A stretch of 40,725 nucleotides of DNA from Xenorhabdus bovienii (GTDB lineage Bacteria; Pseudomonadota; Gammaproteobacteria; Enterobacterales; Enterobacteriaceae). A program made the position numbers and the translations under genes. The stretch is from the NCBI RefSeq assembly GCF_024721015.1, contig NZ_JANAIF010000037.1:1-40725 (forward strand). Direction: 5' to 3'. Position 1 is the first letter of the stretch, and every line of letters starts with the position of its first letter. Shown here in pieces: positions 18,923 through 27,639 of this stretch. The notes below the pieces were generated by a model. The model worked only from the letters and a program-made list of their open reading frames with translations. It made no database searches and was not told where the DNA came from.

Positions 18923-18957
18923 AAAAGGTTCAGAGACCATCCCCTGCACCTTTTTAT
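18923..18957 (+). terminator. Intrinsic terminator after adhE
   Basis: AAAAGGT (18923-18929) pairs with ACCTTTT (18948-18954), with an inner CAG/CTG pairing after one mismatch, followed by TTATTAT. It lies 23 bases after the adhE stop and faces convergent tdk. Confidence 0.7.
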
Positions 18958-19005
18958 TATTTCATTTTCTGGCTTCATGATAATGCAAACATAAAGACGC
19001 CAGGT

Positions 19006-19605
19006 TCATGGAACTTTTTTTGTCTGAGCTTCACGAATAACGTCCATATAGTGCCTACGACACACGGAGACGTATTTTTCATTGCCTCCAATATCAACCT
19101 GTGCACCATCATAAACAACGTTTCCGTCGCTGCCAAAACGCAGTACACGACTGGCTTTTCTTCCACAATGGCAAATGGTTTTCAATTCAACCAATTTATC
19201 TGACCAAGCGAGAAGATATTGGCTTCCACTGAATAATTCACCTTGGAAATCTGTTCGTAACCCGTAACAAAGGACGGGGATATCGTCATAATCAACGATT
19301 TCACATAGTTGTTCGACGTGTTTTTTCGTTAAAAACTGACATTCATCAATCAAGACACAATGGACTTTTTCCACCTCGTTTTCACGTCTGATAAGTTCAG
19401 CGATATTTGTCTCCGATGAAAATAATAAGGCATCAGCAGATAGACCAATACGGGAGCTGACCCGTCCTTTACCAAATCGTGTATCGATTTCTGCTGTAAA
19501 AATCAGCGTTCTCATTCCTCTTTCGTTATAGTTATAGGAAGATTGCAATAAAGAAGTTGATTTTCCTGCATTCATGGCAGAATGATAAAAATAAAGTTGA
19601 GCCAT
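19006..19605 (-). CDS. tdk: Thymidine kinase
   Basis: Phosphorylates thymidine (and deoxyuridine) with ATP in the pyrimidine salvage pathway. The 199 residues are a type II thymidine kinase: P-loop [14 protein letters not shown] motif ([19 protein letters not shown]), the DECQFL lid motif, thymidine-contacting [11 protein letters not shown], and four structural zinc cysteines (CHCGRKA and the CRRHY region). I start at the ATG at 19605 ([11 protein letters not shown]), the family N-terminus, with GGACGG just upstream. An in-frame ATG at 19617 abuts an AAGAGG sequence without spacing and is unlikely. The gene is divergent from hns across a long AT-rich gap, as in E. coli. Confidence 0.97.
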   Translation of the reverse strand: MAQLYFYHSAMNAGKSTSLLQSSYNYNERGMRTLIFTAEIDTRFGKGRVSSRIGLSADALLFSSETNIAELIRRENEVEKVHCVLIDECQFLTKKHVEQLCEIVDYDDIPVLCYGLRTDFQGELFSGSQYLLAWSDKLVELKTICHCGRKASRVLRFGSDGNVVYDGAQVDIGGNEKYVSVCRRHYMDVIREAQTKKVP

Positions 19606-20252
19606 TGGCCCGTCCATCCTCTTGTCAAATTTAATCAGGTGATAAATCTTTGCAAGTTTACCACAAATTCCGCCTGAAATTATCCCCTGTTATTGACGAA
19701 TTCAACGTAGCAGAAAGAAATTAGAACAAATAAGAAAAGATTATTTTCATGATAATCATCACATTTGTGTATATAAAATCAACTCCATAAGCGCATTCGG
19801 CATGATAAACGAACGAAATTAACATCAAAAAGAAATAGTTATTTTTCTTTCCATTCTTTGCATATTAATAATCAAAGTGGTTTACTTTTGTTCAATTCAA
19901 TCACTATAATCATAACTAATGGATTACCCATAAAAAAACTTTCATCTCATCCTTGTTTTTTACCTTATTTTGAGAAGAACAGTTAACATTCCTTACGGAT
20001 TGACTATAAATTAGTTTTATACGTAGAAATTTATCTCCCTCTCAGCTTTGTAGTAATCTACCTCAAACGGTTATTGAGAAATGATAAACCCAATAGCAGG
20101 ATTAAAACGCAATATATCGATTGCTAAAAGAATTGCGTTTTAAAATGATATGTTTTAGCCTGAGAAAGTAAATTCACTATTGCAGAAAATAAAATAGCAT
20201 TCTATTATTATCCGTACATCAGCCATCATCATTATAATTTGAGACCAGGACA
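19606..20252. other. tdk-hns divergent control region
   Basis: About 650 bases, AT-rich, without a gene. The strongest structure is a perfect 12-bp inverted repeat, TTAAAACGCAAT (20102-20113) with ATTGCGTTTTAA (20132-20143), about 110 bases before hns. AGGA lies just before the hns ATG. A similarly long curved region upstream of hns in E. coli is bound by H-NS and FIS, so autoregulation here is likely by analogy. Confidence 0.55.
20102..20143. repeat. Perfect 12-bp inverted repeat upstream of hns
   Basis: The arms are TTAAAACGCAAT (20102-20113) and ATTGCGTTTTAA (20132-20143), separated by 18 bases. It is followed by AATGATATGTTTT rather than a clean U tract. It could be an operator, an intrinsic terminator for antisense transcription, or an hns mRNA leader structure. 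Confidence 0.75.
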
Positions 20253-20654
20253 ATGAGCGAAAATTTAAAATCCTTAAATAACATCCGTACCTTGCGCGCA
20301 CAAGCAAGAGAATGTGAACTTACTACCTTAGAAGAAATGTTGGAAAAACTAACGATTGTTGTTGAAGAACGTCGTGACGAAGACAGCCAAGCTCGCGCAC
20401 AAATAGAAGAGCGCAGCCGTAAGCTTCAAGAATACCGTGAAATGCTGGAGAAAGACGGCATTGAATTAAGCGATTTAGTAGATGCTTTAAGCGGTAAAGC
20501 CACTAGCAAATCTAAGCGTGCTACACGTCCAGCCAAATTTTCATACATTGACGAAGGTGAAACTAAAACTTGGACTGGCCAAGGCCGTACACCAGCTGTA
20601 ATCAAAAAAGCAATTGATGAAGAAGGCAAAAAGCTGGAAGATTTCTTGATTTAA
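20253..20654 (+). CDS. hns: H-NS nucleoid-structuring silencer
   Basis: A nucleoid-associated protein that binds AT-rich, curved DNA, forms filaments and silences acquired genes. The 133 residues (E. coli 137) show the N-terminal coiled-coil oligomerisation domain (about 1-80, starting [19 protein letters not shown]), a Lys/Ser-rich linker (about 81-92), and the C-terminal DNA-binding domain with the [11 protein letters not shown]-hook-like loop (Q110-G111-R112). AGGA precedes the ATG. Like E. coli hns it is monocistronic, with a strong terminator and a long upstream control region. A high AT genome and several AT-rich gaps in this window are natural targets. Confidence 0.98.
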   Translation: MSENLKSLNNIRTLRAQARECELTTLEEMLEKLTIVVEERRDEDSQARAQIEERSRKLQEYREMLEKDGIELSDLVDALSGKATSKSKRATRPAKFSYIDEGETKTWTGQGRTPAVIKKAIDEEGKKLEDFLI

Positions 20655-20677
20655 TCAGTTGTTTTGTAAACTTAATA

Positions 20678-20710
20678 ACAAAAATACCCTATCAAGGGTA
20701 TTTTTGTTTT
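20678..20710 (+). terminator. Intrinsic terminator after hns
   Basis: A perfect 13-bp stem (20678-20690 with 20695-20707, loop ATCA) is followed by TTT. It lies 23 bases after the hns stop. Confidence 0.88.
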
Positions 20711-20852
20711 ATGATTAATATATCTAACTAAGTTATTTATTGGCTGATGTAAGGGTACAGAGGGTTATATTAACGGCCAAATCGCCTGCATATTCACGAT
20801 GTGCTAAAAACAAATTTAACACTAACTTAGTTTTTTATTAACATAGAATTAT

Positions 20853-20878
20853 AAAAAAGGAGCGAACCGCTCCTTTTT
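20853..20878 (-). terminator. Terminator of the galU-ugd-epimerase operon
   Basis: AAAAAGGAGCG (20854-20864) pairs with CGCTCCTTTTT (20868-20878) around a 3-nt loop. On the minus strand it is followed by TTATAATT after the stem's U tract. It lies 9 bases past the epimerase stop and could act in both directions. Confidence 0.85.
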
Positions 20879-20887
20879 ACTGCCTTG

Positions 20888-21904
20888 TCATTGTTCCGAT
20901 TTCTGGTAAAAATCCAAATACCAATCGACAAACCGTTTCACCCCTTCCTTCACTGGGGTATCAGGTGAAAAGCCAATCTTATCATAAAGTGTGCTGGAGT
21001 CCGCACAAGTTGATAACACATCGCCATCCTGAATTTCCATAAAGTTCTTCTTGGCGTTAATCCCTAATGACGCTTCAATAGCTTCAATAAAATCACCCAA
21101 TTTTGTCGGCTGACCGTTACCAATATTGTAAATACGATACGGAGCAGAACTGGAAGATATCGCCCCATCTTCAACTGACCAGTCTTTATTAGGAGTAGGA
21201 ATGATATCTTGCAATCTGATTATAGATTCGACAATATCATCAATATATGTGAAATCCCTCACCATATTACCATGATTATAAACATCAATTGACCGGCCCT
21301 CTAACATGGCTTTAGTGAACTTAAATAAAGCCATATCAGGGCGTCCCCACGGCCCGTATACGGTAAAAAACCGCAATCCCGTTGTTGGTAGTTGATAGAG
21401 ATGCGAATAGCTGTGAGACATTAACTCATCAGCTTTTTTCGTCGCCGCATATAAAGAAACAGGATGATCAACCGAATCATTGGTGGAAAACGGTTGCTTT
21501 TTATTTAATCCATACACTGAACTTGAAGATGCATATAATAAGTGTTCAACACGATTATGACGACATCCTTCAAGAATATTGATATGACCAATGATATTGG
21601 CGTCAATATATGCCATTGGGTTTTGTATTGAATAACGAACACCCGGCTGAGCGCCCAAATGGATGACTCGCTGAAATTGGTGTTTAGCAAACAATTCCGG
21701 GATTGCAATTCTGTCGGCCAGATCCAATTTTTCAAATTGAAAACTCGGATGAGGGAGTAATAAATTTAATCTCGCCTGCTTCAAATTAACATCATAATAA
21801 TCATTGATGTTATCGATACCGACAACTTCATGCCCCATACCCAATAATCGCTGGCTAACATGAAAACCAATAAAACCAGCAGAACCTGTCACTAAAAATT
21901 TCAT
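20888..21904 (-). CDS. Probable UDP-glucuronate 4-epimerase (SDR family)
   Basis: A 338-residue extended short-chain dehydrogenase/epimerase that most likely interconverts UDP-glucuronate and UDP-galacturonate. Visible motifs are the NAD-binding GSAGFIG (residues 7-13), SSSSVYG, the catalytic YAATK and the substrate-loop RFFTVYGPWGRPDMALFKF, typical of the UDP-GlcA epimerases of the WbnF/Uge type. Supply of UDP-glucuronate by ugd directly upstream supports this. The start at 21904 (MKFLVTGSAG) is chosen because it is an ATG with TGAG upstream, 8 bases after the ugd stop; an in-frame TTG at 21916 would overlap ugd. A different sugar nucleotide substrate is possible. Confidence 0.88.
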   Translation of the reverse strand: MKFLVTGSAGFIGFHVSQRLLGMGHEVVGIDNINDYYDVNLKQARLNLLLPHPSFQFEKLDLADRIAIPELFAKHQFQRVIHLGAQPGVRYSIQNPMAYIDANIIGHINILEGCRHNRVEHLLYASSSSVYGLNKKQPFSTNDSVDHPVSLYAATKKADELMSHSYSHLYQLPTTGLRFFTVYGPWGRPDMALFKFTKAMLEGRSIDVYNHGNMVRDFTYIDDIVESIIRLQDIIPTPNKDWSVEDGAISSSSAPYRIYNIGNGQPTKLGDFIEAIEASLGINAKKNFMEIQDGDVLSTCADSSTLYDKIGFSPDTPVKEGVKRFVDWYLDFYQKSEQ

Positions 21905-21912
21905 ATCATAAC

Positions 21913-23256
21913 TCAAACAACTGGATTGATAGAGGCGCCACGACCAATGCCATAGTAAGTGAATCCACGCGATTGCAGGCGTTCTGGATCATAAAGATTG
22001 CGCCCATCAAAAATTATTGGCGACTTCATTGAGTCCTTCATTATATCGAAATCAGGCGCTCTGAAGTTCTGCCATTCTGTACAGATAATCAAAGCATCCG
22101 CACCTTTTAATGCCGCTTCTTTTGTTCCCATCAGAGAAAGATCATCACGCTGGCCATAAATACGCTGAGCTTCCTGCATAGCTTCTGGATCATATGCCTG
22201 CACTTTAGCGCCGCTTTCCCACAATGCTTCCATTAATACGCGACTTGATGCCTCACGCATATCATCCGTATTAGGTTTAAATGATAATCCCCAAATTGCG
22301 AATGTTTTACCTGATAAATCATCACCAAAATGGCGTTTAACAAAAGTAGGCAGCTTACTCTTTTGTTTTTCGTTAACCAGTTCCACCGCCTGAAGTATTT
22401 TAGGTGTATATCCAATTTGCTCGGAAGTCCGGATTAATGCCTGAACATCTTTCGAGAAACATGAACCACCATATCCGCATCCTGGATAAATGAAATGATA
22501 GCCAATACGCGGATCAGAACCTATTCCCTGACGTACATGCTCAATATCAGCCCCTAACATTTCTGCCAAGTTTGCAATTTCATTCATAAAACTGATCTTA
22601 GTTGCCAACATGCAGTTAGCTGCATATTTAGTCAACTCTGCACTGCGGATGTCCATGACAATCATACGATCATGATTACGATTAAATGGCTCATACAGTT
22701 CGCGCATCACATCAATCACATTGTCATTATCACAGCCAATTATAATACGCTCAGGCCGCATACAGTCAGAAATCGCTGCCCCTTCCTTCAAAAATTCAGG
22801 GTTGGAAACAACATCAAATGGAAAATCTGCGCTGCGTTGAGTTAATACCGTTTGCATAACTGCTCTGACTTTATCAGCCGTACCTACAGGTACCGTTGAT
22901 TTATCAACAACGACTTTGTAGCCATCCATGTTTTCCGCAATAGTACGGGCTACGGCAGTGACATATTGAAGATCTGCTGATCCATCTTCATCAGGAGGCG
23001 TTCCTACTGCAATAAACTGTAATTTGCCATGTGCAACACCGGCTTTAGCATCCGTTGTAAAATTCAGGCGCCCTTCCGTATAATTTTTCTTCACAAGCGG
23101 CACTAAACCTGGCTCAAAAATAGGGATCTGGCCATTTTTCAGGTTTTCGACTTTTTTTGCATCAACATCGACACAAAGCACATCATGCCCGACTTCGGCA
23201 AATACAGTTGCTTGAACCAAGCCCACGTAGCCAATACCAAATACAGTAACTTTCAT
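21913..23256 (-). CDS. ugd: UDP-glucose 6-dehydrogenase
   Basis: Oxidises UDP-glucose to UDP-glucuronate with two NAD+. The 447 residues show the N-terminal Rossmann motif [10 protein letters not shown], the [12 protein letters not shown] segment, the catalytic cysteine at 266 in [11 protein letters not shown], and the C-terminal UDP-binding domain ([28 protein letters not shown]). It belongs to the longer (about 450-residue) class found widely in bacteria rather than the 388-residue E. coli Ugd. It lies 24 bases after galU, which supplies its substrate, and 8 bases before the epimerase. UDP-glucuronate feeds polysaccharides and can feed aminoarabinose lipid A modification. Confidence 0.96.
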   Translation of the reverse strand: MKVTVFGIGYVGLVQATVFAEVGHDVLCVDVDAKKVENLKNGQIPIFEPGLVPLVKKNYTEGRLNFTTDAKAGVAHGKLQFIAVGTPPDEDGSADLQYVTAVARTIAENMDGYKVVVDKSTVPVGTADKVRAVMQTVLTQRSADFPFDVVSNPEFLKEGAAISDCMRPERIIIGCDNDNVIDVMRELYEPFNRNHDRMIVMDIRSAELTKYAANCMLATKISFMNEIANLAEMLGADIEHVRQGIGSDPRIGYHFIYPGCGYGGSCFSKDVQALIRTSEQIGYTPKILQAVELVNEKQKSKLPTFVKRHFGDDLSGKTFAIWGLSFKPNTDDMREASSRVLMEALWESGAKVQAYDPEAMQEAQRIYGQRDDLSLMGTKEAALKGADALIICTEWQNFRAPDFDIMKDSMKSPIIFDGRNLYDPERLQSRGFTYYGIGRGASINPVV

Positions 23257-23280
23257 ATCACACCTTAAATTACCAATAGA

Positions 23281-24198
23281 TTATTTTTCGATCTGATTCT
23301 GCAATGTCATGATCCAATCCTTGAATGCTGCACCTAAGTCCTTATGCTTCATACCATATTCGACGAATGCCTGCATATAACCCAATTTATTACCACAATC
23401 ATGACTGCGGCCTTGCAAGTGATAAGCTTCAACGGGTTCTTTTTCCATTAGCATAGCAATGGCATCTGTCAGCTGAATTTCATCTCCTGCACCAGGTGCA
23501 GTTTTCGCCAATAATGGCCAGATTTTTTCAGACAACACATAGCGACCAACGATGGAAAGATTCGATGGGGCTTCTTCCGGTTTGGGTTTTTCAACAACAC
23601 GAACAATAGGTTTGCTGTCACCAGGTTGCAGGTTTTCACCAAGGCAATCAACAACCCCATAATCGGCGACGCTTTCCAAAGGAACGGGTTCAACCAAAAT
23701 CTGGCTCGCTCCACTGCTATTAAAGCGTGACAACATTTCACTCAAATTATATTTCGACAAATCTGTACTGTATTCATCCAAAATGACATCTGGCAGAATG
23801 ACAGCAAATGGTTCATCACCAATCAGTGGCTTAGCACATAACACCGCATGGCCCAATCCTTTTGCGATCCCCTGACGGGTTTGCATAATTGTCACATGAT
23901 TTGGGCAAATTGACTGTACTTCATCTAGCAACTGGCGCTTGACCCTCCTTTCAAGGATCGCTTCCAGCTCAAAACTGGTATCAAAATGGTTTTCTATAGA
24001 GTTTTTGGATGAATGTGTAACCAGAATAATTTCATTAATACCCGCCTTAATACATTCATTAACGACATACTGAATAAGTGGTTTATCAACCAGCGGGAGC
24101 ATTTCTTTAGGAATGGCTTTGGTAGCCGGTAACATCCTTGTTCCCAAACCAGCAACAGGAATAACAGCTTTTTTTACCTTTTTGTTTATAACTGACAT
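23281..24198 (-). CDS. galU: UTP-glucose-1-phosphate uridylyltransferase
   Basis: Makes UDP-glucose from glucose-1-phosphate and UTP, the entry to LPS core, capsule, trehalose and UDP-sugar synthesis. The 305 residues (E. coli 302) carry the nucleotidyltransferase signature [18 protein letters not shown] near residue 17, the UDP-glucose-contacting [14 protein letters not shown], and VGRYVLS. AGGAGA precedes the start. The leader reads ATGTAATG: an ATG-TAA start-stop pair overlaps the true ATG, which I take at 24198 from homology. It heads the galU-ugd-epimerase operon; ugd is not located here in E. coli. Confidence 0.96.
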   Translation of the reverse strand: MSVINKKVKKAVIPVAGLGTRMLPATKAIPKEMLPLVDKPLIQYVVNECIKAGINEIILVTHSSKNSIENHFDTSFELEAILERRVKRQLLDEVQSICPNHVTIMQTRQGIAKGLGHAVLCAKPLIGDEPFAVILPDVILDEYSTDLSKYNLSEMLSRFNSSGASQILVEPVPLESVADYGVVDCLGENLQPGDSKPIVRVVEKPKPEEAPSNLSIVGRYVLSEKIWPLLAKTAPGAGDEIQLTDAIAMLMEKEPVEAYHLQGRSHDCGNKLGYMQAFVEYGMKHKDLGAAFKDWIMTLQNQIEK

Positions 24199-24438
24199 TA
24201 CATTGTCTCCTACGGATTTGTTGTCGCTGAAAAAACGCCTTTCGCAGCTTAAACAATAACACTAACTTTCTGAAAAAACGTATGTGTGAAGAAAATCGCC
24301 CGCGTAAACAGGCGTAAAAAATAATGCGCCCGAGTATACCAGCTAAATCAACTAGATTTACAGTGCGCTGGCGTTTAATTACATTCCCATAATTCAATGT
24401 GTAATATCGCCTGAGAATGATGCATAAATGCTATAGAA

Positions 24439-25464
24439 TCACTGATAAAATGGTGGGGAAAACATCAGTTTTATTTGATTTTTGTTATTCCATATGCGGC
24501 ACTGCCAAAGAGAACTATGTTCACATACCTGATGTGAATGAATCATCTTCAACGTACCAAGAGGAATCCCTCTATCCAGCTGCTGCTGATGATTACCAGA
24601 CTGAATACGCGCACTTAATCCTGCTGATGACATTAAGATGGTTTTATTATGCGTATTGTAATAACCCAATAATAATGGAAGTGGTTCCAAAATCTCCGTA
24701 TCATTTAATATCCGGTTCACCCAGTTCATGATCTCTTGCATATCTGGCAGACCACTTTTTTTATGAAACTTTCGTTTTTTCAATAAATTATTGAAAACCA
24801 CTCTCAATAGCAGTGCAGATACAGCACCATTATCTTTCGAATGGCTAATATCCAGACAATAGAAAATCATTTCATGATCAGAAAGTGCTGTGATGTCAAA
24901 AACCAAACCCATTTTACCTACTGTATTTAATAAGCGGTAATTTACCCTACAGTTAGCAATAATTTGGGAGACAGGTGGCTGTAGTTGTTGTAATAAACAC
25001 CAGACTGATTCCGTATTTTGTTTTAGTTTCGACAGTTCCTGAATCAGGCGGTTTTGCTCTATCGTATCAGACATAAATACCTTCGGATGTAAATAATCCA
25101 AAGCCATTTTCTTTACCTCATTGAGATTGGCTATCGGCTTTAGCAGAATGTCTTTAGCTCCAAGGCGCAGCACATCATCTATCTCCGTCATCTTATTTGT
25201 AGAGGAAACAATAATGATAGGAATAGTCAACCCCTTAATCGCCATATGGCCCATAAATTCAATGCCATCCATAATAGGCATGCTTAAATCGCAGAAAATG
25301 AGTTCAGGTTTTATCTCTCTATCAACCGTCTGTAATGCCATTTCTCCATTTGATGCACACATCGTTATCGCACCCAGAGAGTTTAGGTAATCTGTTAATA
25401 AGGAGCAAAAAACGGGTTCATCCTCTACAACTAATATCCTCTTACCCTGCAATACCTTTTCCAC
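24439..25464 (-). CDS. rssB: RssB (SprE/Hnr) sigma-S adaptor response regulator
   Basis: Delivers the stationary-phase sigma factor RpoS to the ClpXP protease. The 341 residues (E. coli 337) have an N-terminal receiver domain (about 8-125) with the acidic pair EDE, phospho-acceptor Asp at 59 in FCDLSMPIMDG and Lys at 109 in LLKP, then a coiled linker and a C-terminal degenerate PP2C-type domain (LQPPVSQIIANCRVNYR, IFYCLDISHSKDNG, SAGLSA). The start is a GTG at 25464 with AAGGGG upstream. In E. coli rssA lies beside it; here the 152-base gap to divergent ychJ leaves no room for rssA, so the gene is probably transcribed alone. Confidence 0.95.
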   Translation of the reverse strand: MEKVLQGKRILVVEDEPVFCSLLTDYLNSLGAITMCASNGEMALQTVDREIKPELIFCDLSMPIMDGIEFMGHMAIKGLTIPIIIVSSTNKMTEIDDVLRLGAKDILLKPIANLNEVKKMALDYLHPKVFMSDTIEQNRLIQELSKLKQNTESVWCLLQQLQPPVSQIIANCRVNYRLLNTVGKMGLVFDITALSDHEMIFYCLDISHSKDNGAVSALLLRVVFNNLLKKRKFHKKSGLPDMQEIMNWVNRILNDTEILEPLPLLLGYYNTHNKTILMSSAGLSARIQSGNHQQQLDRGIPLGTLKMIHSHQVCEHSSLWQCRIWNNKNQIKLMFSPPFYQ

Positions 25465-25616
25465 AACAGTAGCCCCTTACCAAGCATTGCGGCTATTACC
25501 CATATTCGGGTATCATCAGCCAATCATAGTCCAATAGGTCATTACTATTTGTACTCTTACATATCTTTGCAGTATCGGTCATATTAACAGCAACTACTTA
25601 AACAACCGGAGTTATT

Positions 25617-26078
25617 TTGACAAAAATATGCCCTTGTGGCAGCGACTCACTTTTCGTACATTGCTGCGGCCCCTATCTTGAAAATCACCACTCCGCTCCA
25701 GATGCCGAATCTTTGATGCGTTCCAGATATAGTGCTTATGCAACAAAAAATGCAGATTATCTCATCGCGACCTGGCACCCAGATTGTCAAGCTGAAAGCT
25801 GGCGTTCTGAAATAGAACAGAGTTTTGCGGGTGTACAGTGGCTAGGGCTAAATGTGATTGAGACAGTTGAAGGGCAACATAATAACGAATCCTATGTCGA
25901 ATTTTCAGCCTGCTTTATTGAGCAAGGAAAACAAGATAGGCAATTGGTTCATGAGCGCTCCCGTTTTTTGCGCATTGACCAGCATTGGTTTTATTTAGAT
26001 GGCATACGTCCCCAAACAGGCCGTAATAGTCCTTGTCCATGTGGTTCAGGCAAAAAATACAAAAAGTGCTGTGGCTAG
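25617..26078 (+). CDS. ychJ: YchJ SEC-C motif protein
   Basis: A 153-residue protein (E. coli 152) of the UPF0225 family with unknown function. It begins with a Cys-rich [13 protein letters not shown] motif and ends in a SEC-C zinc-binding motif ([14 protein letters not shown]), with a NTF2-like central part ([24 protein letters not shown]). The start is a TTG at 25617, supported by CGGAG six bases upstream and by homology from residue 1. The same C-terminal motif in SecA binds zinc and SecB/ribosome, so a chaperone or ribosome link has been suggested but is unproven. purU follows on the same strand 67 bases later. Confidence 0.94.
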   Translation: MTKICPCGSDSLFVHCCGPYLENHHSAPDAESLMRSRYSAYATKNADYLIATWHPDCQAESWRSEIEQSFAGVQWLGLNVIETVEGQHNNESYVEFSACFIEQGKQDRQLVHERSRFLRIDQHWFYLDGIRPQTGRNSPCPCGSGKKYKKCCG

Positions 26079-26145
26079 ATCAATATCCAAATATCAAACA
26101 CAACAACTCACACACAGTGAAGAACATTTAAGGATCATGTAATCC

Positions 26146-26994
26146 ATGCAAAACGCAAACATACAAAAAAAAATCTTGCGTACAATCTGTCCTGATGCCA
26201 AAGGATTAATCGCAAAGATCACGAACATTTGCTACAAGCATCAATTGAATATTGTTCAAAATAATGAATTTGTAGATCATCGTACTGGCCGTTTTTTTAT
26301 GCGCACAGAGCTGGAAGGTATTTTCAATGATGAAACATTTCTAGCCGATCTGGATGATGCCTTGCCTGCGGGTTCAAACCGTGAATTAAATACAGCGGGT
26401 CGTCGCCGTATTGTTATCATGGTGACAAAAGAAGCTCATTGTATTGGTGACATCTTGGTGAAAAGCGCTTACGGTGGATTGGATGTCGAAATTGCTGCCG
26501 TTATCGGCAACCATACTATCCTGCAACACTTGGTGGAACAATTTGATATTCCGTTCCACTACATTAGTCATGATGGTTTAACCCGAGAACAACATGACGA
26601 AGCATTGATGGTTCAAATCGATCAATATAAACCCGATTATGTTGTACTCGCTAAGTATATGCGTGTCTTGACGCCAGCATTTGTTCAGCATTATCCGAAC
26701 CAAATCATCAACATTCACCATTCATTCTTGCCTGCTTTTATTGGTGCTCGCCCCTATCACCAGGCTTATGAGCGTGGCGTCAAAATAATAGGTGCTACTG
26801 CACATTATGTGAATGATAACTTGGATGAAGGCCCAATCATCACACAGGATGTGATAAATGTGGATCATACCTATACTGCCGAGGAAATGAAGCGCGCAGG
26901 ATTGGATGTTGAAAAAAATGTGCTGAGTCAGGCATTGCACTGGGTCTTTTCTCAGCGGGTTTTTGTGTATGGTAATCGTACTGTCATTCTTTGA
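26146..26994 (+). CDS. purU: Formyltetrahydrofolate deformylase
   Basis: Hydrolyses 10-formyltetrahydrofolate to formate and tetrahydrofolate, balancing one-carbon pools and supplying formate to PurT. The 282 residues (E. coli 280) have an N-terminal ACT regulatory domain (about 8-85, starting RTICPDAKGLIAKITNICYKH) and a C-terminal formyltransferase-fold domain with the catalytic NIHHSFLPAFIGARPY segment and GATAHYVNDNLDEGPII, including the conserved Asn, His and Asp. The ATG at 26146 follows AAGGA at rather wide spacing (about 11 bases). The tRNA-Tyr gene follows, as at the E. coli tyrT locus. Confidence 0.97.
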   Translation: MQNANIQKKILRTICPDAKGLIAKITNICYKHQLNIVQNNEFVDHRTGRFFMRTELEGIFNDETFLADLDDALPAGSNRELNTAGRRRIVIMVTKEAHCIGDILVKSAYGGLDVEIAAVIGNHTILQHLVEQFDIPFHYISHDGLTREQHDEALMVQIDQYKPDYVVLAKYMRVLTPAFVQHYPNQIINIHHSFLPAFIGARPYHQAYERGVKIIGATAHYVNDNLDEGPIITQDVINVDHTYTAEEMKRAGLDVEKNVLSQALHWVFSQRVFVYGNRTVIL

Positions 26995-27118
26995 TAAAAA
27001 ATAAAGTATTTTTTGTCTGTCAGGGGCTTATTGCTGTTGATGATCTGACCTGATGGAATGGGATTTGAGCATCAAGTTTAAAAAAACAGCATTTGATACT
27101 TTATTTTCAATTATCTAC

Positions 27119-27146
27119 TTTACAGCGGCGGCTTATCTGATATTAT
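27119..27146 (+). promoter_or_regulatory. tRNA-Tyr promoter with GC-rich discriminator
   Basis: TTTACA (27119-27124), a 16-base spacer and TATTAT (27141-27146) followed by GCCGTCCGC. This matches the known E. coli tyrT promoter architecture, whose GC-rich discriminator gives ppGpp-dependent stringent control. A dyad CAGCGG...CCGCTG brackets the -10 region. The predicted transcript has a leader of about 33 bases before the tRNA. Confidence 0.85.
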
Positions 27147-27185
27147 GCCGTCCGCTGTCAACGATAGCATACAATTAAAAAATTT

Positions 27186-27270
<85 letters not shown>

Positions 27271-27639
27271 TCCATCAAAGAAATACTCTTAATCTCCAAT
27301 AAATCCAAAATTCAATAAATTCCCACTTTGAGTAAGACAAAAACCTCCGATCAAGGTTCGAATTGAGCACAGCGAAATAACAATATGTGAAGTAAGATAA
27401 CAATGTGCGAAACGCGTTGATCCGTAGGAAGGGGAAAGAAGTGATGAATTATCCTTCCCCCACACCATCAAATAGATGTTCTGTTACTTTCATCAACTGC
27501 CACAATCAACAGGTGTCAGCATGGGGAAAGAACAAGTAATTCGCTCAAAGAGCAGATGAATATTACAAAATTAGCGTGTTTGAATAAGCACCAAGAGCGG
27601 AGCTTGGGTATGGCATTTCGCTCCGCTTATGCAATCTGA
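27271..27639. other. tRNA-Tyr downstream region with tRNA-derived fragments
   Basis: This 369-base stretch has no supported gene. It repeats AAGGTTCGAAT (27352-27362), the T-arm sequence of the tRNA, and ATCCTTCCCCCAC (27451-27463) followed by ACCATC, a near copy of the tRNA 3' end 198 bases further on. It ends with an 8-bp hairpin (27596-27603 with 27620-27627) beyond the lysR stop. E. coli tyrT is also followed by repeats that contain the tRNA 3' end. Confidence 0.6.

Noticed and set aside
24417..24731. 104-codon plus-strand frame at the 3' end of rssB
   Set aside because: Antisense to the conserved C-terminal domain of rssB, without ribosome site or family resemblance.
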